A stretch of DNA of 64,000 nt from Elgaria multicarinata webbii (lineage: Eukaryota > Chordata > Lepidosauria > Squamata > Anguidae), in assembly GCF_023053635.1 (NCBI RefSeq), contig NC_086172.1, positions 123,727,681-123,791,680 of the forward strand. The letters are read 5' to 3'. Each line of letters begins with the position of its first letter. Position 1 is the stretch's first letter. Positions 49,766 through 60,230 of the stretch are shown piece by piece. The position numbers and the translations under genes are program-made. The notes below the pieces were generated by a model that worked only from the letters and a program-made list of their open reading frames with translations, was not told the DNA's origin and ran no database searches.

Positions 49766-50807
49766 AGCCTGTAAAGATTATTTGAATCTTAGGGTCTCTT
49801 CTGAATTTTAATATTCCTTCTTTCACTAAGCATGACCTGTTTTTAAAAGCTCTTATAGGTAACAACCCTGACAAAATCAATAATCCCTTTCAGACATTTG
49901 GAATGCATGTAAGGAAGAGGTACAACTTGCTGCCACGACCTTAACACCACATAAATGTGCCCAGTTCATTGAGCTTGTGGAGCCACTCCCAAATACATGA
50001 AAGAGGCTGAGAGCATTTCATTACATATCATCATAAAAGTGGGAAAGTGAGATAAGAAACAGATGGAAATATGAACTGTCATTTGTCCATTATCTCAGCT
50101 TAGTACAGTAAGAAGCAGATCAGTGTTTAAATTTCACCTTCAGAAACCTTTCTGTACATTGTCCTCAGTCAGTACTAAGTTGAATTGAATGAGGATGTTG
50201 GCAGTTTTTTTTACAAGTCTACTCATTTATAAGATTACATTGTAAGAATGCCTACACAAAAATTATGCAATTAAACTGCAAATTATGCAGTATGTAGAAT
50301 TTATGTTCTAGATAATGTAACTTCATGTGGGTACAAAAAGATTGTTTAGGCACTTCCACAACATAAGCTATACATATAGTTCAGGGTAGCCTAATTACTA
50401 GAAATGTCAGAAAATGAGAAATTATTCAATACTGAGAACACATAGTCCAGCAAAGAGTAAACCTAACCACATGTGCAAGATGATAGAGGGATGTTGGAAA
50501 CTTGAATCAGTTTCAAAATAGGAGAGGAGAGATTTGCCATGGCAACCAGTAATGTGTCTATGTTTGCACAATGTCAGCAATATTTACTTTTAGTAAATAT
50601 TTAGGTTAAAATTAAAATACCGCATCTAGAACTATGTACCAAGGTCATCAGAGTCGAAATTGCCATTTAGATTTCCTTATTGGGATAAGCAGCCAACAAA
50701 ATCAAACAAAATATCCAGGGAGGAGGGTACATCAGCACTAAAAGTAAAATGATTCCTCTTTATTCTTATGATGTCCTAAATAAACCACCATTTTCTATAT
50801 TAGCAAG
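49766..50807 (+). other. GARIN2: GARIN2 intron, nothing recognised
   Basis: AT-rich sequence between the BovB 5' end and the next GARIN2 exon. No further repeat or exon was recognised. Confidence 0.6.
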
Positions 50808-50855
50808 TGTCTGCAATCATCAGTGCTGAAGGAGTGGGCGAAAATGTTGATGGGT
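50808..50855 (+). CDS. GARIN2: GARIN2 exon with tandem splice sites
   Basis: Two acceptors lie four bases apart (TATTAG|CAAG|TG). Only the downstream one, giving exon start 50808, keeps the frame: (V)SAIISAEGVGENVDG; the upstream one meets TGA after eight codons. Two donors also overlap: GGGT|GTAAGT at 50856 (consensus, used here) and TGG|GTGTAA at 50854. They give different C-termini. The exon was called from frame and signals only. Confidence 0.65.
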
Positions 50856-51653
50856 GTAAGTTTTTGCAGAACACTTCTATAAACAGATAAAAACTGACTC
50901 TCTTCCTTCTTTTTTTTTCCTCCTTCACACCATTACTTTTTTTTGCTGTACTGTACTCCTAAAAATCTTTAGCTATTTCTAGTGCAACTGTCTTCCCTCT
51001 GATTAATCTTTCTTTCCCCCTTATACTCTAGGTAATCTAATCATTTTTTGTTTTACACCCTTCTTATTTTAGATCCTCCACCACAACTTTTCCTCTATTC
51101 TTCCCAACACATTGTTGCAAATGTAATTGTTGCTGTAATTTTCAGACTGCTGTCCCAAAAGATCTATTTTTCAAATTATGTTTCATGTAACTCATACAGT
51201 TACATTTCATATAACTATTTTCATATCATACCAAATAGTTGAAATACCTGAAAGCACTCTAAAGCTGACAAAACAAAGAGATGTGATAGCTAGTATTAAA
51301 AACTGTATTTTCAGCATAATGGATATTGGATCTAATGTCTATCTCTGAAGTGGACAACTGAAAATTGGCTTCTAAGAGTAGATAACTGCTATGACAGAAA
51401 ATTGTGTAGTGATTTAATAAGACTAATATCTGAATGTGGAAAGGAAAGGAAAAGGTAACTTTCTCTATATGCCTGCACACAAACCAACCAGCCTCCTACA
51501 TACACAAACACACACACACACACCTCTGTATATTACTTCTTCTTTTCTCTCTCCTGTCTATCTCCCATACATGTACACACACTTTTTTTTTACACTTTCT
51601 TTATTATCTGCTTTCCTAGGTATTTTCCTCATGTTCCTCCTGTTTCTTTGCAG

Positions 51654-51700
51654 GGATCCTGAAGAATGTCAGTAAGCCTGAGGTACTTTATTACAAGTAA
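51654..51700 (+). CDS. GARIN2: GARIN2 terminal coding exon
   Basis: Acceptor TTTCTTTGCAG. With the GTAAGT donor before it, this reads (W)ILKNVSKPEVLYYK and stops at TAA 51698–51700. With the alternative donor it reads GDPEECQ and stops at 51673–51675. The total from ATG 37072 is 313 residues, shorter than the roughly 420 I recall for the human protein. Either exons are missed or the reptile tail is shorter. Confidence 0.6.
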
Positions 51701-51865
51701 CAGTGAAAAATGGATTCTCATACAAACAGTGTGAAAAGAAACTAAAACTGAAGATACCAATCAAAAACCAAGAAAACAAGATGCTCAAATGGGAGACAGA
51801 GATCTAGAAACTACTGTATTCGTCTCTTCCGATATAAAATTAAACATTATTGAAACAGTAATGTG
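51701..51865 (+). other. GARIN2: GARIN2 3' UTR with ATTAAA
   Basis: A short 3' UTR ends after ATTAAA at 51839–51844, the commonest variant poly(A) signal, with a GT/T-rich stretch (GTGGGTTTTTTT) about 20 bases downstream. Confidence 0.55.
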
Positions 51866-51954
51866 GGTTTTTTTCCCCAACTATTTCATTCAGTATTAAT
51901 GTGATGAAGAAATATATTTAGGTAATAATATTAATTGTTAATTTACTTTCTTTG

Positions 51955-52240
51955 GTATATATGGAATGATCTCCCTGATGAGGCTCGCCTGGTGCCAATA
52001 CTGTTATCTTTCAGGCACCAGGTCAAGACTTTTCTCTTCTCCCCGGCATTTAATAGCATTTAACAACACTAAGTTTGTTTTTAACGGATAATGGATAATG
52101 TTTTTATGTTGTTGTCTATATGTTTCTGATGGTTTTTTAAAATTTTGTATACTTTTTTAAATGTTTACTGTTTTTTACTGTTGTAAACCGCCCAGAGAGC
52201 TTCAGCTGTGGGGCAGTATATAAATATAATAAATAAATAA
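51955..52240 (+). repeat. LINE 3' end
   Basis: 'WNDLPDEARLVPILLSFRHQ' (family form WN.LP...R.A..L..F) is followed by a T-rich UTR, then GTAAACCGCCCAGAGAGCTT and ATATAATAAATAAATAAATA. Confidence 0.7.
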
Positions 52241-52379
52241 ATAAATATCATAAAATACAGAAACCAAAGAGGCAGAAAGAAAAAAACACACAAATAAAAT
52301 TAAATTGACATTTCTTCCCCCCAAAATTGTTGGAATTGCTACCTATTTCATTCATTGTAAATCTATTAAATTCATTCAT

Positions 52380-52806
52380 TAATAGTTACTCTCACAAAAT
52401 CATATCTCTAACACAACTCCACATTTTGGTTATTGGTTCTCTTATTCCAATAACAAATATTGGACAATCCCGTACAATCCGCCCGCACACTCAGGTCCAA
52501 AATCTACGTCAGTCAACCAAAACTAGGCTGACAAGTATTACACAGAGGACCGTCTCTTCTGCTGCTCACAGACTGTGGAATGGCCTGCCGGAGGAAATTC
52601 GTCAACTTGACAAGTCTTTTAGCATTTAAAAAAGCAATAAAGACTGATCTATTCCAGCAGGCCTATCCAGTGAAATTTTAGAATGTTTTTAGGACATTTT
52701 AAGGATGTTTTAATCATGTATGCTATGTTTTTAATCAGTTTTTATGAGTTTTATATTCAATGTTGTTCCCCGCCTCGATCCAAATGGAGAGGTGGGTAAG
52801 AAATAA

Positions 52807-52852
<46 letters not shown>
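52380..52852 (+). repeat. LINE 3' end with (TTA)n microsatellite
   Basis: 'RTVSSAAHRLWNGLPEEIRQ LDKSF' is a LINE C-terminus, followed by 'CCCGCCTCGATCCAAATGG AGAGGTGGG' and a pure (ATT)n run at about 52807–52852. It is adjacent to, but distinct from, the preceding LINE end. Confidence 0.7.
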
Positions 52853-52854
<2 letters not shown>

Positions 52855-53649
52855 TTGTTTCTTCCATGATTCTAAAGAGTCCCTTCTACTTTTTTGTCCT
52901 TCCCAACTTTTTTTATAATGTTAGCTAGTACATTAATAGTCAGTGCCAGATATTTTTGTTCCACTCACACATTGATGGTTGTTGATCCTCAATCCTGATC
53001 CCAATTATTTGCCACAAATATATGTGCAGTGATTACTCACTAATACAATGATGTTTGTTGTGAATTGTTGTGAATATTTTGTGAATAGTCACACTTAAGG
53101 TAATTATCACTGTCTATACCTTTTGTTTCTCAGTTCCCTCTAACCTTGTCATTTACAATCCCCCCTCCCCCAAACATATGTATAAATTTACCAAATTGAG
53201 GTTAATACTTCATGAAGTGGACAGTGTCTACAAATGTCTTCCTCTAGATGTAACAGTTGTTTATTAAATGAACTTACAGAGTGCTTTAGTGAGATAATAT
53301 TAGAGTTTATACAGATCATGTAAAAGAAACTAATTCTGAAGGAGGGGCAATAGCCATGTTTGCACATGCATAGCATGAAAGAAAGACACATGTAAATCAA
53401 GGCTGTGCCTCAAAGTTTTGTGGCACTATTGGTTCTGTCTTTGACATCAATGGACTAGATGTGAACATTAGCAAAGGTAAGCCTACAGGCATAAGCATTT
53501 CCTGCTTTCTGAACCCTGAACAATTGCTCTAATGTGGATGTCAGGAGCAGGGCTAGAAGCACTGTGAGACCTTGGGTGTGGGAGCAGAGGTGCGGCCCGG
53601 AAGTCCCATTATTTTATTTTCTTGATTTTTTTAAAAAAATATTTTATAA

Positions 53650-54900
53650 TACACAAACCACGTCCACAGTTATTCTGTAACCCTTCTCGTTCCCTCCCCA
53701 CACTTGCATTTATCCAGTCAATGTGGGGTAATTGAAGTCATCCATTATTCTTCATTTGGAAGTGTCCCTGATTTCATTTTTCATCTGAAGATTACCCTGA
53801 GTATTCTGGTCTTGGGGACAATAGCATGTTTCTAATACTAAATTAGTTTTGGAGCCCAGTATTGTCAGTCGTAGTGCTTCTGTGAAGGAATCTGCCCTAT
53901 TAGGTTTTCTAGCCTGCTTAACACTATGCCCTCTTTGATACACAGAGCTCCCCCTGGTTTTCTCCATTCCCACCAGGTTTCGGTAATGTCCACTATAACT
54001 AGGGCCTTCCTTTAAGACCAGGCACTCCAGCTCTCGCCTTTTGGCTTGCATTTTTATAGAAAACCTATACACAGTGTCCCTCCCCAGATGTCTCTGGTGT
54101 GTACATCTTCTGCTATGGCACTTAAGCCTCTTTGACTGGCTATCGTGTTTCACCATATGCTTATGGCCTATTTTTCCGCTTCTAATTTGGACAATTGGAA
54201 ACATTTTCATCTTCATCCCCTAGAGATGATTTGTATGCTTCCCAGTTGCTGTCTGCTTTCCCCAAGGGTTCAGTTTAAAAGCTGCTCTCCCACCTCTTTT
54301 ATGTTTAGCACCAGCAGTCTGGTTCAAGTGGAGCCCAAACCTCTTGTATAGGTGTGGCTTATCCCAAAAATGCCCCCAGTGCCTAACAAAACTGAACAAA
54401 TTATAAACATTGAGCCATAATATGGCACTCAGTGCAATACACTGCATAGCCCCCACACCCCTGCTGGCTTTCTACATTCATATCATCATCGCTAGTATTG
54501 GGCTTGTTTACCTGAAAAACTAAGTTGTTTGCTAGGAGAAAGTGGGAAATGTATTTATAGTTATTTGTTTATATTTATTTACAGTTACTATGAGAAGGGA
54601 GGGAAGAGTTGAATGCCCTAGCCTCCTTTTCCTGTTGCTAAACTTGAAGAGGTGCTTAACTTGCTTGTATGCTAACACATTTTCACTGAGGTTGAGGCAC
54701 TTTACCATTGGGGCTCCTCGCCCTCAGAGAGCTGGCTTCTTCACAAGCCTGCATCCTTATATAGCTCTAGCTAATTGACCCAACTGCTGCTGTAGCCAAT
54801 ATAATTAAAGCAAGGGAGCCTGTGGCTGAACTACTGGTTGGCACTAGTTTTCAGTGAGTGGAAATGTAGAGCATCTGAGCCTTCTGGGTACGGAGAATTT
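53650..54900 (-). repeat. probable 5' part of an old retroelement, antisense
   Basis: Read on the minus strand, a TATA-like GCTATATAAGG near 54756 is followed by about 1 kb. The block around 54310–54380 (GTCTGGTTCAAGTGGAGCCC) resembles a repeat I recall from turtle and crocodile genomes, probably CR1-related. Frames are degraded and no domain is secure. Family and age are uncertain; an old fossil copy. Confidence 0.35.
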
Positions 54901-54952
54901 CTATTTAGGGATAAGGATAATAGCTGAGGAGCCTTATGATGAAGGCTTATGA

Positions 54953-55673
54953 CGAAGGTGAAAGAAGAAAGTGCAAAAACTGGGTTGCACTTAAACCTCC
55001 AAAAAAACCAAGATTATGGCAACCAGCTTGATTGATAACTGGCAAATAGAGGGAGAAAATGTGGAGGCAGTGACAGACTTCATATTTCTGGGCGCAAAGA
55101 TTACTGCAGACGCTGACTGCAGACAGGAAATCAGAAGACGTTTACTTCCTGGGAGGAGAGCAATGACAAATCTTGATAAAATAGTTAAGAGCAGAGACAC
55201 CACACTGACAACAAAGGTATACATAGTTAAAGCAATGGTATTCCCCGTAATAACCTATGGCTGCGAGAGCTGGACCATAAGGAAAGCTAAGCGAAGGAAG
55301 ATAGATGCTGTTGAACTGTGGTGTTGGAGGAAAATTCTGAGAGTGCCTTGGACAGCAAGAAGATCAAACCAGTCCATACTCCAGGAAACAAAGCCAGACT
55401 GCTCACTTGAGGGAATGGTATTAAAGGCAAAACTGAAGTACTTTGGCCACATAATGAGAAGACAGAATACCCTGGAGAAGATGCTGATGCTAGGGAAAAT
55501 GGAAGGCAAAAGGAAGAGGGGCTGACCAAGGGCAAGATGAATGGATGATATTCTGGAGGTGACAGACTTGACCTTGGGGGAGCTAGGGGGAGCAACAGCC
55601 AACAGAAAGCTCTGGCGTGGGCTGGTCCATGAAGTCACGAAGAGTCGGAAGCGACTGAACGAATAAACAACAA
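54953..55673 (+). mobile_element. RTE-BovB LINE 3' fragment
   Basis: This covers the last third of BovB ORF2 and its 3' end: 'MATSLIDNWQIEGENVEAVT DFIFLGAKITADADC' (frame 55016–55525), 'SRDTTLTTKVYIVKAMVFPV ITYGCESWTIRKAKRR', 'VPWTARRSNQSILQE', 'YFGHIMRRQNTLEKMLMLGK'. It ends TCGGAAGCGACTGAACGAAT AAACAACAACA. It is closely similar to the 47768–48480 part of the other copy but in the opposite orientation, so the two form a ~700-bp inverted repeat about 6.5 kb apart. Confidence 0.95.
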
Positions 55674-56974
55674 CATAATAGTCAATGGATGGTTTTTTAT
55701 CTAGGAGAGAGGACAACAGTCATCGGAGGGGACAACAGATGATTTGGGAAGGGATGTGGTTCAAGCTTCTCTGAGGGTGCAAGAGGCTGACACTGGGTAT
55801 CTAATTTAGGAAGGGTTGTGGTATGCAAGGACTGAGTCCTTTTTGTGTGCATTTTAAACTAAATGCTAATCTGAACTCTCAAACTTGGGATGAGTCTATT
55901 TCTGAGCTTTAGTTTATGAGCTGCTTTACAAGGTTTAAAGGATTAGACAAATTCACAGAGGATGAGGCTATCAATGGTCTCTAGTCCTAATAGCTATATG
56001 CTGCCTCCAGTATCAGAGGCAGTACATCAATGCGGGGAAACCAATTGCTGGGAAACATGAACAGGAGGATGCTATTTCACACATGTCCTACTTCTGGGTT
56101 TCCTGCAGGCAACTGCCTAGGCATTGTGTGAACAAGAAGGCTGGAGTAGATGGAGCATTTGGTATAAGTATGATAAACAAATAAATAAATAAAAATAATT
56201 TAGAAATGTTCTTATGTTCAATATGTATGAACAGAACAATCATATATGTAACTGGAGTTTTGTTTAAATAGTGATACTAAAACTATATCCATTGCCAAAT
56301 AATTAAGCTGCTTTTAAAAAGTGATTTGCTTCTTGGATAATGGGAAATGCAGCAGCAAGCTGTCTTCAGCTGAGCTCAATGTGTTGGATCCATATTCACC
56401 AGCAGGACACCATTTGTAAAATGGGCCTTCTGCATAATCTCCCCTCCAAATCTGCTCTGGAGGGTCCCCCAATCCAGGGTCTGTTCTATTTGCATATTGT
56501 TTCTTTGGGTTGTGACCTTTGACTCCCACAGCATCATACTACAATTTAAAAGAAATTCTTCATGGACTCTAAATGAGCAATAATTTTAAATCACTTGTCA
56601 ATGTTTTAAAAACACTCCAACCTTAATTCTTTTGTAAAATGTGTGTGTATATATAAACTAGTTTGGATTACATATTGGATACTTACTAAATATATATATA
56701 TACACATTTCCCCCTTAGATGTGCTTTTTATTTTTAGTACAGGAGGATACCTTTTTATCCCACCCTTACATAAGAAATGGCTCTAATATAAAATACATAT
56801 CTTGTGTGATCTTTCTAGATACTCTTCAGCAACGCAATTCAACACAGATTAGTATCCAAAGATCACAGTATTTATTTTAATTAAAAATACACAAAGAAAA
56901 GTAACAACAAATTATGAACCTTGGATTTCTCTGCTATTTTCTGGTTGTATGAAATAGGTTCTTACTTTAGAAGT
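55674..56974. other. GARIN2–PALS1 spacer, little recognised
   Basis: An (AAAT)n tail lies near 56178–56197 and TA-rich simple sequence near 56645–56705. The block at 56440–56475 (CTCCAAATCTGCTCTGGAGG) resembles one at 20855 and may be repeat debris. No gene. Confidence 0.5.
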
Positions 56975-57500
56975 TTTATTTATTTAGAATTTTGTATCCC
57001 ACACCTCAGCCAAAAAGGCTCCTGGGTGGCTTACCAATAACCAATAAAGGGAGACACCCCCTGCTCACAAGCTTACAATCTAAAATATATGATACACAAG
57101 TAAAAAGGAATAGGGAGGGAAGGGGGGAAATTAAATGTTTCAGCACAGCTGGTGGGATAGCCCTGCTTACCCCTCTCATTTCCCTTGATACAGCCTGCTG
57201 GAATTACTGCTAGTGGTGTCAGTTGAATGAGCCTTCATGGGCGAGGCCTTCAGCAAAACTGGAGTAATCATTACACTACCTATTTATTTCATTTTTAGAT
57301 AATTTGATTCCAACAGCTGATGGCCATTCCATCAGGCTGCAAAAGGACAGATGGAAAGCATAGCCATTATCACCTCTGCTAGAAACCAGCTCCATCATGT
57401 TCCTCCATCTGTCAACTGGCACCCAGCAGCAGCCATTCCATCAAGCTAAAGAATGGAGAGATGGGAAGGAGGGCAATTCCATCACCAGCAATTTTTGGTG
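56975..57500 (-). repeat. LINE 3' UTR-type repeat, antisense
   Basis: It begins TTTTATTTATTTAGAATTTT GTATCCCACACCTCAGCC and contains CTCCTGGGTGGCTTACCAAT and GCTTACAATCTAAAATATAT, the same family as 41246–41640. The later part repeats 'CATTCCATCAGGCTGC / CATTCCATCAAGCTAA' blocks. Confidence 0.5.
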
Positions 57501-57599
57501 CCTCCTCTACTTGAGCTGTTTCCATTCCAGCTAATTCTTATAAGAAAGTTGTAGATAAGAACTAGTGCCCAAGTTTGCTTGTTTTTTTTCTTCCTCCTT

Positions 57600-57885
57600 C
57601 CCAATCCCATTTTCTTGTGTGTCTTTTAAATTGTAAGCCTGAGGAGAGGGCCTGTCTTATGATTGATCTTTGTAAACTGCTCCTAGAGCCTTTACTGCAG
57701 GGGTGGTCAACTTATGGCCCTCCAATGTTTGGGCCTATAAGTTTCATGAGCCCTCGTTAACTTTGCTGACTAGGGCTGATGGGAGTTGTAGGGCAAAACA
57801 TTTGAAAAGATACAAGTTGCCCATTCTAACTTTATTGGCTGAAGGGCAGCGTAAAAAAATGATTTAAATAAATAATAACAAACTT
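57600..57885 (+). repeat. LINE tail split by a hAT MITE (57698–57829)
   Basis: The LINE tail (ATTGTAAGCCTGAGGAGAGG ... TGTAAACTGCTCCTAGAGCC) is interrupted at CTTTACTG (57690–57697) and resumes at CTTTATTG (57830–57837, GGCTGAAGGGCAGCGTAAAA then AAATAAATAA). That gives a 7-of-8 hAT target duplication. The 132-bp insert has the inverted end CAGGGGTGGTCAACTTATGG against GTTGCCCATTCTAA and shares the 'GGGCTGATGGGAGTTGTAG' core with 41060. Confidence 0.75.
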
Positions 57886-58559
57886 CAGCTTTGCATGATT
57901 TACTACTACACTTTTTTTAAAACTAAAATCCTTAGTTCACCAATGTGCATTAAATGTACAAAGCAGATCAGCATCCTTGGCATCTCTTAACAATTAAGAC
58001 ATAACTTACCTGTTAGAACTGATCCTGATTAATATGTAGCCTTGCTTAACAACATAAGAAATGTCTTGCTGTATTAGATGAGGGTCTATTTAGTCTGATG
58101 TTCATTGCAAAGAATTTCACCACCCTGGAGGCATTAGATGGCCCATAAGATATTGGTCAGCGGCTCTCCAGTGCACCATGATTTACTTCCTATACATCTC
58201 TGTAGTGTACTTCAGAATAAGTTCAGTGTATATTTAAGTGACAGGTTTGCAACATACCAGTTTTCATTGTATTATTTCAACAAAATTTCTGTAGTTAAAA
58301 CATTGTAATTCCAGGTTTCTTTGTTTCTCTTGCCTTGCTACAAGAAAGAAATAGAGTTGATATTATATTACTTCTGAATTTTTACAGTTGGACATTCCAC
58401 TTTTAGGAGATGTATTTTGATTGTGGCTCAGTTTTTGAAGAAATGTTAAGTAGGAATATACGAAATCTAGTTTAATTCTGACTTAAAGAACATAGTTTTA
58501 GGCTACTTAGAGCCACTGAGTTCAATCATTGAAGAAGCCTGTGTGCAGCATTGAAGCTG

Positions 58560-58705
58560 TGCAGCCCAATCCTATGTTTGCTTGCCTTACTTTGATGTAA
58601 GTTCCATTAAGTCTGGAGAGAACTGCAAACAGACATGCAACACAATCCTGCACATGACTACTTAGAAGTAAGTCCCATTTAGTTCAACAAGACTTCCTAG
58701 TAAAA
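58560..58705. repeat. short interspersed repeat family
   Basis: CAGCCCAATCCTATGTTTGC ... ACACAATCCTGCACATGACT ACTTAGAAGTAAGTCCCATT is a partly self-complementary unit found also at 17178, 20038, 62140 and 62390. It is non-coding. Confidence 0.5.
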
Positions 58706-59439
58706 ATACTTAGGAACCTCAGGGAAGCTTCAAAGGATTTTAGCAACCAAAATAAAAGTCTGTCTGATAGTGGTAATCTTTTTGACCTCCCTTATTTAGA
58801 AGATTGTTTCATACACAAAAACACATTACAGGCACTAACAATTCATTATTTAAAAAAAATTAAGTGGCAACAGCTAGAAGGAAATTATTACATTAAATAA
58901 ATAGGAGCTTGGCGCCTCCCCTCCATGAAAGTTTTTATGAGTTTAGCTCACTTGGGCTCTCATGTTGGACTAAAAAGGAAATAGGGTAAAGGTATGTATG
59001 AGAGCAAGACAGAGAAGTGAGGAGGGCAAAGTTTATCAGCTGGATAGTGAATTGTTGGCACATGCTCTTTTTATGGCTATAAACAAGGATATTATGAAAA
59101 GAAAATATAAAAGATGGCTTGTCCTTCTAAAAATGAGTGAGACCGTTTGTTTATCAAACTAAAAGTTCTTACAGTTCCTTTAAAGCACCTATTTAGGTTT
59201 TGGCATTTGCAAATGTTTTAATTAATTAATTTAAAGACTGGCTATTAATCACCAAAACATTCTATCTCTTGAACGGCACACTCACTTAAAAAAAAGTATG
59301 AGGGGAAACTCAGCTGGCGCGGTGATTATCACCATGGAAATGCAGGAATGAGAAACGACTGCTGCTTCATTTCTACCTATAATGCAGCTGTTAAAGGCAC
59401 AGAAAGCCTCAGCAGGGCGAGCGATAGCTCCACCACAGC

Positions 59440-60230
59440 CTCCACACACGCTTCTCACCACCATCCTTTCCCTCACCGCATGAGAGAAGCCTTTTTGCCC
59501 GATTTGGCAAACGACGGTTAGAGAAACTCAGGAAAGGGAGAGAGCGCGAGAGGTGAGAGGAGGCGGAGGAGAGCTCGCGCTTGATGGCCGTGACGTCTAC
59601 AGAAAGCTTAGCCGCGGAGGGGCAGGCGCACGTTCCCAGCCACGCCTCCTCGTCTTGCGAGGAGGGACTTGAGGATTGGTCGAGGAACGCGAGAGGGCGA
59701 CGCCTGTGCGCATGCGCGCGCGGTGGGGGTGGGGCGGTGGGAAGGCGGTTTCGTTCCTGGGATCTGGCACAGGAGGCGGGGTTGGCGGCGGCGGTCGCCG
59801 AAGTTGTGGCGCTTGGTTCTGTCTCTTCCTCCCTGGCGGCTGCGCGCGGGGCGAATTGGGAGGATTCTGTCTCGCCGCCTGCCTCGGTTATTTCGAAGGG
59901 CCTGAAGAAGTGGACTGTTGCCGGGCGCGCCTTCTCGCCGCCGGCCCTTCACGGCGGAGGCTGAGCCCCGTCCGCTGTTGTTGTCATGTGGAAGGCGAAG
60001 GTGAGACGCCCTTTCTTTTCCTCAGTGCCGAAGCCGTTCAACAGGTACCCCGAGAGAGGGCGGGGAGAGAGGGGGAGCGCCCCTCCCTGGGGGCCCGCGC
60101 TGTCCCCGAGTTACTCGCCCAGATCGCCGCCTCCCGAGCTGCTATCGCCACCGGTCTTGTATGTGGGGAGTCCTGTGGAGATCGAGATCGAGTTCCCTTT
60201 CTTGGGGTATCTAGTTAGAGAGAGACGGAG
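59440..60230. promoter_or_regulatory. CpG-island promoter
   Basis: CpG density and GC content rise abruptly from about 59440 to 60230 in otherwise AT-rich DNA, with GGGGCGGTGGG and GGAGGCGGGG (GC-box-like) near 59730–59780. There is no TATA box. This is the profile of a broad, housekeeping-type promoter. By order and strand it should drive PALS1 (MPP5), the gene that follows FAM71D in other amniotes. The many long open frames through it are a by-product of high GC. Confidence 0.85.
59800..60000 (+). other. PALS1: presumed PALS1 (MPP5) first exon, 5' UTR
   Basis: The CpG island ends in a strong donor, GCGAAG|GTGAGA at 60001, so a non-coding first exon probably ends at 60000. Its start is unknown and 59800 is nominal. 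An ATG at 59986 just before the donor (M W K A K) does not match PALS1, which begins MTTSHMNGH, so it would be an upstream ATG. PALS1 is a membrane-associated guanylate kinase scaffold of the Crumbs polarity complex. None of its coding exons is in the window; the name rests on synteny alone. Confidence 0.55.

Noticed and set aside
49146-49811. 221-codon plus-strand frame
   Set aside because: It is the antisense shadow of the BovB reverse transcriptase.
53752-54456. Possible host gene on the minus strand
   Set aside because: The composition and a matching remembered turtle/crocodile repeat block point to an old retroelement. No domain or splice structure supports a gene.
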